In this document: positions 25,990 through 35,329 of the stretch, piece by piece | How positions within the stretch are numbered: position 1 is the first letter of the stretch | How the letters are laid out: each line of letters starts with the position of its first letter | NCBI GenBank assembly: GCA_965230485.1 | Contig: CBDDLA010000001.1 | Coordinates: 2,604,001-2,668,000 of the forward strand | Length of the DNA stretch: 64,000 nucleotides | Direction: 5' to 3' | DNA from: Putridiphycobacter sp965230485 | GTDB lineage: Bacteria > Bacteroidota > Bacteroidia > Flavobacteriales_D > Crocinitomicaceae | Translations under genes and position numbers: made by a program | Notes under the pieces: generated by a model | The model's database searches: none | The model's input: only the letters and a program-made list of their open reading frames with translations | What the model was told of the DNA's origin: nothing

Positions 25990-27543
25990 ATGATGCGATT
26001 ATTACTATTGTTGGCCATTTTTATGACTCATTTGGGTTATGCTCAAAAAAAAGAAATGACATTGGGGCTGTGTGATACCATCCCATCTAATTTATATAAT
26101 CAAAAGCAGTTAAAGGCATTGTACATTACTAACGGAATGGGATATTGCTATTCTCCTGTGAAAATATTAGGTCCTGAGATATGTCAGCTTAAGAGTTTAG
26201 AGACATTAATTTATAATTCCTCTGATACAAGCGCAAAATTGCCATCAGAAATCCAATCTTTGAGTAATCTTACTTCGTTAACAACGTCTAATATTATTCC
26301 AGAAATAAATAAATTAAGCCACTTAAGAATACTGAATTTAAGTTTAGCCAATGAAAGTGAGTTAACCAATTTTCAGAAAATAGACTTTTCTAATTTTCCA
26401 GAGTTAGAAAGCTTATCTATTTGGTTTGGGAACTTCAATACTACCGGAGAAATTTTTACTGGATTAGCACAACTAACACGGTTAAAAGAATTATCACTAA
26501 CAAACGCCAATACTCATATTTTAAACAGATTACCCTCTTTGGCCAGTCTAGAAACCCTTGCGATTAACGGATTGACAGGTGAACTACCATTGGATTTCAA
26601 CGCCTTTGAAAATTTAAAGACAATAGGAATTAAAAGGGCTCCTGAATTAGAACAAATCCCACTGTCATTATATCAGCTGAAAAACTTAACGAAACTCTCA
26701 ATCATTTCTACTGGACTAGCTGCTATTGATGAAAATATTTCGAATTTAAAACAACTGACTGAATTAAATTTGGGACACAATAAATTAAGGAAATTACCAG
26801 ATGCTTTAACCCGACTTGATAAGATCGAAATTCTTTCCTTTACTCGCAATTTTGATTTAGAATTACTTCCTGAAAATTTGGGAGACCTTACTAGTTTAAA
26901 ACGATTATCAGCAGAATCTTGTCAAATAAATCATATTCCTGAATCAGCAATGTCATTAAACAAACTAGAAGTACTGTCTCTAAAAAACAACGAAATAGCC
27001 GTTTTGCCAGAAAACTGGTCTAAATTGCAGCAGTTAAAGCAGCTTGATTTAGAAAGAAACAAAATCGAAACTATACCGGCAAGTATGTTACAACTGCAAA
27101 GTTTAGAAGCGTTGTACTTGGGCAGCAATGACCTAAACTCAAGCAATTTTAAAGATAAGCAGCAATCCGTTTCCGCCATGAAACAGTTAAAGCGACTTGG
27201 TTTACAATACAATGAATTAGAGGTGCTGCCATTTGATATTGGCTCACTGGAAAGCTTGGAGGATTTAAGTGTTTATAATAATCGGATTCAGTTTTTGCCC
27301 GAAAGTATTGGTGATCTTAATAAGTTAAGTTCACTTTCAATGAGCCAAAATAAGATTAAAACCCTGCCAGAAAGTTTGAGGCATGTTAAAATATATGAGT
27401 TTAGCCTTCATCATAACGCCTTTATGCAATATAATGATATGGTAGAAAATTTTCCGAAAGCTACTAGAATTTGGGTAGATCAGCGATTCGAAAATAAAAT
27501 AAACAAAGGACCTAAACTTGCCAGAGATGTTTACTACAGATAG
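25990..27543 (+). CDS. Exported leucine-rich-repeat protein
   Basis: A 517-residue protein with an N-terminal signal peptide (LLLLLAIFMTHLGYAQ) and about 16 leucine-rich repeats. The repeats have the form LxxLxxLxLxxNxLxxLPxxl, for instance LTELNLGHNKLRKLPDAL and LKQLDLERNKIETIPASM. The repeats are of the typical bacterial kind and would form a solenoid for protein binding. There is no C-terminal sorting domain that I can recognise and no membrane segment after the signal, so it is likely periplasmic or surface-released. The partner is unknown. It is placed 53 bases after kynA but is functionally unrelated, and it converges on lepA. Confidence 0.85.
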   Translation: MMRLLLLLAIFMTHLGYAQKKEMTLGLCDTIPSNLYNQKQLKALYITNGMGYCYSPVKILGPEICQLKSLETLIYNSSDTSAKLPSEIQSLSNLTSLTTSNIIPEINKLSHLRILNLSLANESELTNFQKIDFSNFPELESLSIWFGNFNTTGEIFTGLAQLTRLKELSLTNANTHILNRLPSLASLETLAINGLTGELPLDFNAFENLKTIGIKRAPELEQIPLSLYQLKNLTKLSIISTGLAAIDENISNLKQLTELNLGHNKLRKLPDALTRLDKIEILSFTRNFDLELLPENLGDLTSLKRLSAESCQINHIPESAMSLNKLEVLSLKNNEIAVLPENWSKLQQLKQLDLERNKIETIPASMLQLQSLEALYLGSNDLNSSNFKDKQQSVSAMKQLKRLGLQYNELEVLPFDIGSLESLEDLSVYNNRIQFLPESIGDLNKLSSLSMSQNKIKTLPESLRHVKIYEFSLHHNAFMQYNDMVENFPKATRIWVDQRFENKINKGPKLARDVYYR

Positions 27544-27565
27544 CAGAATTGCTATGTATAGTCCG

Positions 27566-29359
27566 CTAGTCTAGCTTTAAGACTGCTAAAAAGGCTTCTT
27601 GAGGGACCTCAACATTTCCAACTTGCCGCATTCGCTTCTTTCCTTTTTTCTGCTTTTCCAATAACTTACGTTTCCTAGAAATATCACCACCATAACATTT
27701 CGCTGTCACATCTTTACGAAGCGCTTTAATGGTTTCACGAGCAATAATTTTGGCTCCGATAGCAGCTTGAATTGGGATTTCAAATTGTTGTCGAGGGATT
27801 AATTCTTTTAACTTCAAACAAATCTTTTTACCTAAATCGTAAGCATTTGAACGGTGTACTAATGCAGATAATGCATCAACCGGATCGGCATTTAACAATA
27901 GATCCAATTTAATTAAGTCAGATTTTTGATAGCCAATAGGATGGTAATCAAAAGAAGCATATCCCCGAGAAATGGATTTTAGTTTATCGTAAAAATCAAA
28001 GACAATTTCTCCAAGTGGCATTTCAAATGTCAATTCAACCCTATCTTGTGTTAAGTAGACTTGGTTTTTTAAAATACCTCTTTTTTCAATACAGAGGCTC
28101 ATTACCTGACCGATATAATCCGATTTTGTAATAATTTGAGCATTAATATAAGGTTCTTCAATATAATCTACCTTCGAAGGGTCAGGTAACTCTGATGGAT
28201 TATTGACAATTCTTGCTTCTGTTTCCTTTGGCATATAAGCTTTATAAGATACATTCGGCACGGTAGTAATTACGGTCATATCAAATTCGCGTTCTAGGCG
28301 TTCTTGAATAATCTCCATATGCAACATACCTAAAAATCCACATCTAAATCCGAAACCTAATGCAGCTGAAGATTCTGGTTCAAATACCAGAGATGCATCA
28401 TTTAGTTGTAATTTTTCTAGGGAAGCTCTTAATTCCTCGTATTCATCAGTATCAACAGGGTAGACCCCTGCAAATACCATTGGTTTCACATCTTCAAATC
28501 CTTGAACAACATCAATACAAGGGTTTTCTTTGGTAGTAATGGTGTCACCCACTTTTACCTCGTTGGCTTTTTTAATGCCTGAAATTATATATCCTACATC
28601 ACCTGTCAACACTTCTTGTCGCGGTTCCATATCCATTCTCAGAATGCCAATTTCGTCAGCATTGTATTCTTTTTCGGTATTCACGAATTTAACACGATCT
28701 CCTTTTTGAATTTTACCATTTAGCACCCTGTAATACGCTATAATTCCTCTAAATGAATTAAAAACGGAGTCAAAAATCATGGCTTGCAAGGGAGCATTTT
28801 CTTCACCTGTAGGAGGATCAATACGTTCAACTATGGCTTTAAGGATATTTTCTACACCTAGACCTGTTTTTCCACTCGCCGGAATCACATCACTTGGTTC
28901 ACATCCAATTAAGTCTACAATTTGATCGGTCACTTCTTCAGGCTGTGCACCTGGTAAATCCATTTTATTTAAAATAGGAATTATTTCTAAATCATTCTCT
29001 AATGCTAAGTATAGGTTTGAAATTGTTTGTGCTTCAATTCCTTGAGCAGCATCAACGATCAACAAGGCTCCTTCACATGCAGCGATTGACCTCGAGACTT
29101 CATAAGAAAAATCAACATGACCTGGTGTGTCAATTAAGTTCAGTACATACTTATGACCATCAGAATGGTAATAGTCCATTTGAATCGCATGAGATTTAAT
29201 GGTGATGCCTCTCTCACGTTCAATATCCATATCATCTAAAGCCTGATTTTGCATGTCACGGTCTGCAATTGTATTCGTTGTTTGTAACAACCTATCAGCC
29301 AAAGTAGATTTTCCATGATCAATATGAGCTATGATACAAAAATTTCTGATGTGCTTCAT
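27566..29359 (-). CDS. lepA: Elongation factor 4 (LepA)
   Basis: A ribosome-bound GTPase related to EF-G that acts on stalled or mis-translocated ribosomes. The 597-residue length is typical. G-motifs include AHIDHGKST (residues 11-19), DTPGH (near 77-81) and NKMD (near 131-134). The C-terminal domain unique to LepA is present, with ISRKRKLLEKQKKGKKRMRQ near the end. A TATTTTTG element lies at 29371-29364, only four bases before the ATG, so the mRNA could be nearly leaderless or start elsewhere. The gene is alone on its strand here. Confidence 0.98.
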   Translation of the reverse strand: MKHIRNFCIIAHIDHGKSTLADRLLQTTNTIADRDMQNQALDDMDIERERGITIKSHAIQMDYYHSDGHKYVLNLIDTPGHVDFSYEVSRSIAACEGALLIVDAAQGIEAQTISNLYLALENDLEIIPILNKMDLPGAQPEEVTDQIVDLIGCEPSDVIPASGKTGLGVENILKAIVERIDPPTGEENAPLQAMIFDSVFNSFRGIIAYYRVLNGKIQKGDRVKFVNTEKEYNADEIGILRMDMEPRQEVLTGDVGYIISGIKKANEVKVGDTITTKENPCIDVVQGFEDVKPMVFAGVYPVDTDEYEELRASLEKLQLNDASLVFEPESSAALGFGFRCGFLGMLHMEIIQERLEREFDMTVITTVPNVSYKAYMPKETEARIVNNPSELPDPSKVDYIEEPYINAQIITKSDYIGQVMSLCIEKRGILKNQVYLTQDRVELTFEMPLGEIVFDFYDKLKSISRGYASFDYHPIGYQKSDLIKLDLLLNADPVDALSALVHRSNAYDLGKKICLKLKELIPRQQFEIPIQAAIGAKIIARETIKALRKDVTAKCYGGDISRKRKLLEKQKKGKKRMRQVGNVEVPQEAFLAVLKLD

Positions 29360-29498
29360 GGTGCAAAAATAAGCTATTTTTAGAATTATTGACGACCTTT
29401 AAAAAAATAGATTTTGGGTGGCTTAAGAATGCCCTCTTGAATCTGTTAAATTATGCAAAATTGTTTTGAATTGGCTAAGGTGCACCATATTTTTTAGC

Positions 29499-29506
29499 TA
29501 AATTTG
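29499..29506 (+). promoter_or_regulatory. -7 element upstream of the orphan hairpin RNA
   Basis: TAAATTTG matches TAnnTTTG on the plus strand. The nearest TTG (29471-29473) is 25 bases upstream, slightly longer than normal spacing. It would give a start near 29513. Confidence 0.4.
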
Positions 29507-29512
29507 TACCGT

Positions 29513-29579
29513 GAAATGAATTTTTATAATTCATGGATTTTGGGTTAAAGGCGGTACAATTTATTGTATCGCCTTTTTT
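29513..29579 (+). ncRNA. Candidate small RNA between lepA and galE
   Basis: The segment has a first hairpin (ATGAATT 29516-29522 with AATTCAT 29528-29534) and a second, terminator-like hairpin. The second pairs AGGCGGTACAAT (29549-29560) with ATTGTATCGCCT (29563-29574) and is followed by five T residues. No plus-strand gene lies upstream for about 2 kb that this terminator could serve; lepA is on the other strand. A TAnnTTTG element precedes it at 29499. No known RNA family is recognised. Confidence 0.4.
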
Positions 29580-29617
29580 AATTGAATCAAGAGCCGAATT
29601 CTTAAAAAAGATTTATC

Positions 29618-29625
29618 TATTTTTG
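29618..29625 (+). promoter_or_regulatory. -7 element of galE
   Basis: TATTTTTG matches TAnnTTTG and ends 16 bases before the galE ATG. No TTG lies at the usual spacing. Confidence 0.4.
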
Positions 29626-29641
29626 TATAAACAGTTTAAAC

Positions 29642-30664
29642 ATGAATGAAGTATTGGTTACTGGTGGTGCTGGCTATATAGGTTCGCACACGGTAGTTGA
29701 ATTAATTAAAGCTGGTTATCAGCCAATAATAGTAGATGACTTCAGAAATTCTAAACCATTTATTCTTGATAGACTGAAGGAAATCACAGGCAAAGACGTA
29801 ACCCATTACAATACAAATTGTAATGATAAAATTGCAATGAAAGCCATTTTTAAATCGCATTCACATATTAAAAGTATTATTCATTTTGCAGCAGATAAGG
29901 CAGTTGGAGAGTCAGTAAGCCACCCAATAAAGTATTATCAGAATAATTTAAATTCGTTAACAACAGTTCTTGAACTCATGCATGAGTTTAAAATTACCAA
30001 TATAGTATTTTCATCTTCCTGTACTGTTTACGGAGAGCCAGAGGAGCCCGTAGTTGATGAATCAATACCTATTCAACAAGCTACTAGCCCATACGGGGAC
30101 ACAAAAATTGTCGGTGAAAAGATAATTCAATTTACAGCGAAAGCCCACCAAACTTTTAGCGCTGCCTTATTGAGGTATTTTAATCCAATAGGAGCACATG
30201 AATCTTCATTGATTGGTGAGTTACCTCAAGGGATTCCTAATAATTTAGTGCCTTATTTAACACAAACTGCTAAAGGTATAAGAGATCAATTGACAGTTTA
30301 TGGAAATGATTATCCAACGCCAGATGGAACATGTATTAGAGATTATATTCATGTGGTAGATCTTGCCCAAGCTCACGTCAAAGCATTATCATGGTTAGAG
30401 AATAAACCAATTGGGATCGTTGAACCTTTTAATATCGGAACTGGAAAAGGAAGCTCGGTAAAAGAGATTATAGACACTTTTGAGACTGTAAATAATATTT
30501 CAGTAAATCATGTTTTTGGAGAGCGAAGGGAAGGAGATGTTATTCAAATTTATGCAGACCCTACAAAAGCAAAAAAAGAGTTGAAGTGGGAAGCAAAGTA
30601 TTCATTAGCAGATTCGTTAAAGCATGCATGGGCATGGGAAAAAAATATAGAAACTTATGCCTAA
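29642..30664 (+). CDS. galE: UDP-glucose 4-epimerase
   Basis: This short-chain dehydrogenase-fold enzyme interconverts UDP-glucose and UDP-galactose with bound NAD, supplying sugars for polysaccharide. The 340-residue protein has the nucleotide motif GGAGYIGSH (residues 8-16). The catalytic YxxxK stands in SPYGDTKIVGE near 150-160, preceded by the SSSCTVYGEPEE segment near 124-135. RYFNPIGAHESSLIGE and the GTCIRDYIHVVDLAQAH segment near 226-242 are diagnostic of GalE. Its last eight bases overlap the start of the outer-membrane protein gene that follows, so they are translated as a pair. Confidence 0.95.
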   Translation: MNEVLVTGGAGYIGSHTVVELIKAGYQPIIVDDFRNSKPFILDRLKEITGKDVTHYNTNCNDKIAMKAIFKSHSHIKSIIHFAADKAVGESVSHPIKYYQNNLNSLTTVLELMHEFKITNIVFSSSCTVYGEPEEPVVDESIPIQQATSPYGDTKIVGEKIIQFTAKAHQTFSAALLRYFNPIGAHESSLIGELPQGIPNNLVPYLTQTAKGIRDQLTVYGNDYPTPDGTCIRDYIHVVDLAQAHVKALSWLENKPIGIVEPFNIGTGKGSSVKEIIDTFETVNNISVNHVFGERREGDVIQIYADPTKAKKELKWEAKYSLADSLKHAWAWEKNIETYA

Positions 30665-31409
30665 AGGTTACTTAACGATATTGCTTTTCATACTTTGTTT
30701 ACATGGTTATTCTCAAAATAGCTACGATAAACCATTTAATGAAATAGGAAGAAAGCCTGGATTAATGAGGCATTATACTTTAGTACAGCCTAGCGAAAAT
30801 ACACCTGAACGTTTTGATAGATTCAACACTGATTTTTTCTTTAATAATTGGCTGGGGAATACTAATAACGTAACCACTAAATTTTATTCTATTGGGCATG
30901 GCATTAACTTGATGTTTGATATCCCGTTTTCTAAAAAATCTCGTTTTGGAATTGCTATTGGTTTAGGGTATACACACTATAATGTTCGTCATGATGGTGA
31001 TTTTACTTTTGAATCCTTAAATTTACCAAAAGGTTCAATGACCCAATATGCGATTTTGGCTCCCTATGATGGCGCAGACCGCTGGATAAATAGAACTGTA
31101 TTTAATCAAGTTGATGTGCCTTTTGAATTTAGAGTCCGATCTAGAAAGGAACGAGGCAAGTTTAAGTTTTACCCAGGTTTTAAAGTAGGATATATCTTCG
31201 ATACTTTTGAAAAGTGGCGAACTGGGAGTGATGAATTCAAAACATTTAATTTCCCTGATGTTCAAAAACTGCAATATGGTCCTACCTTAAGAGTTGGAAT
31301 GGACAATATTTTTCTTTTTGGGTCATACAATTTAACTTATTTATTTGAAAATGAATCGAGCACACAGCTAGGCCTTTTTTCTGTTGGCATCAGTATAGCA
31401 TGGTTTTGA
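30657..31409 (+). CDS. Predicted outer-membrane beta-barrel protein
   Basis: A 250-residue exported protein. After a signal peptide (LTILLFILCLHGYSQ) it shows alternating aromatic and hydrophobic residues in strand-like stretches such as FGIAIGLGYTHYN, FYPGFKVGYIF and FGSYNLTYLFE, and it ends with an aromatic residue (SIAWF), as outer-membrane barrels do. It resembles PorT-like small barrels of Bacteroidota, but the exact family is not certain. The start codon overlaps galE by eight bases. Its function and cargo are unknown. Confidence 0.7.
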   Translation: MPKGYLTILLFILCLHGYSQNSYDKPFNEIGRKPGLMRHYTLVQPSENTPERFDRFNTDFFFNNWLGNTNNVTTKFYSIGHGINLMFDIPFSKKSRFGIAIGLGYTHYNVRHDGDFTFESLNLPKGSMTQYAILAPYDGADRWINRTVFNQVDVPFEFRVRSRKERGKFKFYPGFKVGYIFDTFEKWRTGSDEFKTFNFPDVQKLQYGPTLRVGMDNIFLFGSYNLTYLFENESSTQLGLFSVGISIAWF

Positions 31410-31465
31410 AACAAGTATCCACCAAAAATTAAAAATTTTTATACTTATTACTCCTAAACAAAGGG

Positions 31466-31473
31466 TATCTTTG
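31466..31473 (+). promoter_or_regulatory. -7 element of the polyprenyl synthase gene
   Basis: TATCTTTG matches TAnnTTTG and ends 10 bases before the ATG at 31484, similar to the spacing seen at lysS. No TTG is found at 17-23 bases. Confidence 0.45.
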
Positions 31474-31483
31474 TAATACTAAA

Positions 31484-32458
31484 ATGGTAACTGTAGACGA
31501 GATTAAGGCAAGCGTAAAAGATGAAATGAAACGTTTTGAACAAAAGTTTCAAGATTCTATGAAGTCTGATGCCCCTCTGTTAAATAAAATCACGCATTAT
31601 GTTGTTAAACGAAAGGGAAAGCAAATGCGCCCTATGTTCGTTTTTTTAACTGCCAAAATGCTTGGAGGCGATATTAAAGATAAAACTTATCGTGCGGCAT
31701 CATTGATAGAATTACTTCATACAGCCACTCTAGTGCATGATGACGTCGTTGATGATGCTAATGAACGCCGTGGCTTTTTTTCAGTTAATGCCTTATGGAA
31801 AAATAAAATAGCCGTACTTGTTGGTGACTATTTGTTATCTCAAGGGCTATTATTATCTATTGATAATGAAGAATTTGATCTTCTTAAAATTGTTACGGTA
31901 CCCGTAAAAGAAATGATTGAGGGTGAACTACTACAATATGAAAAATCTCGTCAATTAGATATTACCGAGGAGGTATATTTTGAAGTAATTAGGAAGAAAA
32001 CCGCCTCTTTAATTGCGGCATGTTGTGCAGCTGGTGCTGCTTCAGTAACTAACGACGCAGAAGTAATTTTCAAATTGAAACGATTTGGTGAATTAGTAGG
32101 TCTTGCATTTCAAATAAAGGATGATATTTTTGACTACGGTGAGGAGAGCATAGGTAAACCAACAGGAAATGATATTCGTGAGCAAAAAATGACTTTACCT
32201 TTAATACATGTGTTAAATACCGCGCCAATAGAAATAAAACGTCAGCTTATTAATATTGTTAAAAAACATAATGAAAATTCGTCAAAGGTAAAGATAGCTA
32301 TTCAGTTAGTGATTAAGTATGGTGGCATTGATTATGCGAAACAAAAAATGCTTGAAATAAGAGACGAGGCGGTTAAAATTATTGAAGAATTTCCAAATAA
32401 CGAACACAAAAAGATTTTACTGGGTCTTGTTGATTACACGGTTAATAGAAAAAAGTAA
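31484..32458 (+). CDS. Polyprenyl diphosphate synthase (long-chain, all-trans)
   Basis: This isoprenoid chain elongation enzyme probably makes the side chain of menaquinone. The 324-residue protein has both aspartate-rich motifs, DDVVDDANERRG (near residues 86-97) and DDIFDYGEE (near 216-224). The upstream KRKGKQMRPM segment binds isopentenyl diphosphate. The chain length made cannot be told by eye. The downstream lipoprotein gene begins five bases after the stop, so they probably share a transcript. Confidence 0.93.
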   Translation: MVTVDEIKASVKDEMKRFEQKFQDSMKSDAPLLNKITHYVVKRKGKQMRPMFVFLTAKMLGGDIKDKTYRAASLIELLHTATLVHDDVVDDANERRGFFSVNALWKNKIAVLVGDYLLSQGLLLSIDNEEFDLLKIVTVPVKEMIEGELLQYEKSRQLDITEEVYFEVIRKKTASLIAACCAAGAASVTNDAEVIFKLKRFGELVGLAFQIKDDIFDYGEESIGKPTGNDIREQKMTLPLIHVLNTAPIEIKRQLINIVKKHNENSSKVKIAIQLVIKYGGIDYAKQKMLEIRDEAVKIIEEFPNNEHKKILLGLVDYTVNRKK

Positions 32459-32463
32459 ACCAC

Positions 32464-32859
32464 ATGAAATTATTTTTTTATTTTATTACAATTGCTCTGA
32501 TTTCTTCATGCAGCTTAAATGAAACTAAGGAGAAACCTGAATATATCCAGGAAAAGCCGACAAATACTGCTTCTTCAAATACTGGAATTCACAAAGAATA
32601 TTATCCAAATGGACAGCTAAGAATAACAGGAGAGTTAAACAATGATGGAAAGAAAGAGGGAACATGGACAAGCTACTTTGAGAATGGGAAAAAGAACAGT
32701 GAGTCTGTTTTTAAGGATGGGATAAACAATGGTTACTCAATGGTATGGTATCCGAATGGCAATATTCGCTATTTTGGAGATTATTTAGAAGGTCGGCGAT
32801 CTGGAAGTTGGACTTTCTATAATGAAGAGGGAGAAGTGACTAAAAAAGAATCATATTAA
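32464..32859 (+). CDS. Small YwqK/MORN-type lipoprotein
   Basis: A 131-residue protein with a lipoprotein signal peptide ending in the lipobox LISSC (cysteine at residue 16). Three to four MORN_2/YwqK-type repeats follow: EYYPNGQLRITGEL, GTWTSYFENGKKNSE, MVWYPNGNIRYFGDY and GSWTFYNEEG. It is likely anchored in the outer or inner membrane by lipid. It shares the repeat type with the 18322 gene but is much shorter. The stop overlaps the convergent glycosyltransferase gene by nine bases. No toxin gene is nearby, so the database name 'antitoxin' should not be taken literally. Confidence 0.8.
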   Translation: MKLFFYFITIALISSCSLNETKEKPEYIQEKPTNTASSNTGIHKEYYPNGQLRITGELNNDGKKEGTWTSYFENGKKNSESVFKDGINNGYSMVWYPNGNIRYFGDYLEGRRSGSWTFYNEEGEVTKKESY

Positions 32860-33987
32860 ACTTGCAATAATTTCCATTGTCTTTTTGGCATTTCTATCAT
32901 TATTAAAAGTATCAGTAAATTCTTTTTGTCTTTCCAAAAACATGCTTTCTGAATAATTAATAGCCATTAGTTCTTCAAAGCGATCAAAAATCACCTGCGG
33001 TTCATTTTCAATATGGCAAAGAGAATTAAAAAGACCATTATCATCCATCTTAGAATTAATAATAACATGTTTTCCAATAGCCAAAGCATGTAATAGTTTT
33101 AGCTTTATTCCAGTTTGTTGATTAGTGAACAATAAGTTAACTTGCGCATTCTCTATTAACTCATTCATTTTATTTTGAGATGGATCTGCAATTAGTTGAA
33201 GATTTGAAAATTGACTGCATAATTTTATTACCCTAGAATGAGGATTCTTTCCTGCAATTATAATTTGATGGTTAGTTTTCCGAACAACACAATCCACAAT
33301 AAATTGAACTGCTTCAATATTTTCTCCAACACTTAAATTTCCTTGAAACAGACCAAATTTTGGTATGACATCAAAATTATTTTTTCGTGTCTTAAATCTA
33401 AAAAATGGAGGGCTATGATAAGTCGTAGCATATTTTCCGAAATACGCTACATCCATTTTCGCAATAGAGAGAATAGCATCAGCATGAACCAATTCTTTTT
33501 CAAATCGTTCTAGCTTTTTACTTTCCCAAAGAAAATATTGTTTTTTAAGCCTGTTAGTTTCAACATCAGCTAAACCAGCATAATAATGATGTTCAATATT
33601 ATGGGTTCTCACTAATTTTATCCGATTTTTTAAATCTGGATGGTTAAGATAGAAGCATGATTGTAAGCCACTAAAAATTATTGGCGAACTATCAAGCTTA
33701 AGGTTGTTTAGCAGTTTCTGGTCATCTCTTGTTGCTACGATAAATGGCCATTTATTTATCATCAATTTGCCAACACGTTTTTTTCGTTGGTAATAGTGTA
33801 CATTTTGTGCAAAAAATCTAAGTCTATCAGTCGGCGGATTATTACCTTTATAATAAAAGCAATGATAAGTTATTTTGACACCAATTTGATGTAGCGCTTT
33901 TAGTTGAAAGTATAAATCAATAATACCGCCATATAATGGTGGGTACGGTACATCAAATGCTACGATATGCAAATGCTTATTGTCCAT
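32851..33987 (-). CDS. Glycosyltransferase, GT4-like
   Basis: A 378-residue GT-B fold protein. The N-terminal part starts HIVAFDVPYPPLYGGIIDL, where the glycine pair after the first strand suits the acceptor domain. The C-terminal part holds nucleotide-sugar-binding-like pieces such as FGLFQGNLSVGENIEAVQF and INLKLLHALAIGKHVI-like sequence near 295-310 (IKLKLLHALAIGKH). Sugar donor and acceptor are unknown. It overlaps the following minus-strand gene (33977-35098) by 11 bases, so the two are probably one operon for a surface glycan. Confidence 0.8.
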   Translation of the reverse strand: MDNKHLHIVAFDVPYPPLYGGIIDLYFQLKALHQIGVKITYHCFYYKGNNPPTDRLRFFAQNVHYYQRKKRVGKLMINKWPFIVATRDDQKLLNNLKLDSSPIIFSGLQSCFYLNHPDLKNRIKLVRTHNIEHHYYAGLADVETNRLKKQYFLWESKKLERFEKELVHADAILSIAKMDVAYFGKYATTYHSPPFFRFKTRKNNFDVIPKFGLFQGNLSVGENIEAVQFIVDCVVRKTNHQIIIAGKNPHSRVIKLCSQFSNLQLIADPSQNKMNELIENAQVNLLFTNQQTGIKLKLLHALAIGKHVIINSKMDDNGLFNSLCHIENEPQVIFDRFEELMAINYSESMFLERQKEFTDTFNNDRNAKKTMEIIASLI

Positions 33988-35098
33988 AAATTGATTTTAA
34001 GACATGAGTTTCGTTTTGCCAATTAAGCGCATTCGCCGCTTTTTCACAATTTATTTTCAAAGATTTAGCTAATTTTTCATCCTGAATGATTTTTTTAATT
34101 TGTCTGGCTATTTCTTCTGGTGAATGTGAATCAATGATTAATCCTATCTCATAGGTTTTTACAATGTTTTTTACTTCAATAAGATTTGAGGCAATTATTG
34201 GAATATTGGCGTGGATATAATCGAACAATTTGTTGGGTAAAGCAAGCTGATAATTCAAATTGGTGGGTTTATCAATAGCTAGACCAACGTCTGCATGGAG
34301 TGTATAATTCATTAACTTGTCATACGGTTGTTTGGGAAAAAATAATACCTGATTATTCAAGCCTTCCGTTTCAGCTTTTTTCTTTAATTGAGGTATCACA
34401 TCACCGTCTCCAACAAAAGCTAAAACGGCATTAGGCACTAATTTAATAGCTTGTAAAGCTTCTTCCGCCCCCCTATCTATATTAATACCAGCCCCTTGCA
34501 TGATAATTATTTTCTTGCTATCAGGTAACCCTAGTTCTTTTTTACTATAACTTAATTTAATCTTCTGTGGGTCCGAAATATTGCGAACTACTTTTACTTC
34601 TTTATTTGTCTGCTTTTGATAGAGAGCCGCAATAGAATCATTAACCGTATAAAAATGATCCACTAAAGGAAGAGATTGTTTCTCGATCCATTTCCATATT
34701 TTTTTCACCACTGGTCTATTTTGTATCTCAGGCACTTCTGTGAAGTACTCATGTGCATCATAGACTAGTATCTTATCCTTTTTGAATCGCTTTATCCATG
34801 CATTTGCCAATAAGGTATCTAAATCATTTGCCAAAAGAAATTCTGATTTTTTTGAGATTAGAAAAAACCATAATCTTAGATTAAAACACGCGTAAAAAAG
34901 CGGGCCCTTATTGAATAATAACCTAAATCTTTTTACTTTATAGGGTGTATTTTCTAATGATTGTGAGTTTTTTAGCATACGACCACACAAAGTAACTTCA
35001 TAGTTTAATTGGTGCAAAAAGGCGCATACTTTTTTAACCCGTTGATCGGTGACAAGGTCATTGGTTACTGATACAATTATACGCTTTTTCTTTTCCAC
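33977..35098 (-). CDS. Glycosyltransferase, GT4 family
   Basis: A 373-residue GT-B fold protein. The start is a GTG. The N-terminus has IIVSVTNDLVTDQRVKKVC, a common opening in Bacteroidota transferases. The C-terminal donor-binding domain shows KKIIIMQGAGINIDRGAEEA (residues about 194-213), AFVGDGDVIPQL and the NKLFDYIHANIPIIAS region, where the acidic E/D position of the usual E-x7-E motif is replaced by D. A TACCTTTG element lies just upstream (35110-35103), only a few bases from the GTG. It is the first gene of the two-gene transferase unit. Confidence 0.85.
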   Translation of the reverse strand: MEKKKRIIVSVTNDLVTDQRVKKVCAFLHQLNYEVTLCGRMLKNSQSLENTPYKVKRFRLLFNKGPLFYACFNLRLWFFLISKKSEFLLANDLDTLLANAWIKRFKKDKILVYDAHEYFTEVPEIQNRPVVKKIWKWIEKQSLPLVDHFYTVNDSIAALYQKQTNKEVKVVRNISDPQKIKLSYSKKELGLPDSKKIIIMQGAGINIDRGAEEALQAIKLVPNAVLAFVGDGDVIPQLKKKAETEGLNNQVLFFPKQPYDKLMNYTLHADVGLAIDKPTNLNYQLALPNKLFDYIHANIPIIASNLIEVKNIVKTYEIGLIIDSHSPEEIARQIKKIIQDEKLAKSLKINCEKAANALNWQNETHVLKSIYGQ

Positions 35099-35329
35099 TT
35101 TTCAAAGGTAAAAACTATTTTGATGGTAAGCTAAAAGCACGATTTTTTATATCTTTCCTACAAAAAGTAAACTTGCATTTAGAGGACTTAAGCATTTGAT
35201 CAACTTTTTAATGACTCAGGCATTAAAGAAAGTAGTCTAGTAAATATTGACATTAGTTTAAGGCTTTGCAGAAGCCCAAGAATTCTTTTTTTAAAAATAA
35301 CTATATTGTTCTGTGCAAAACAAAAACTT

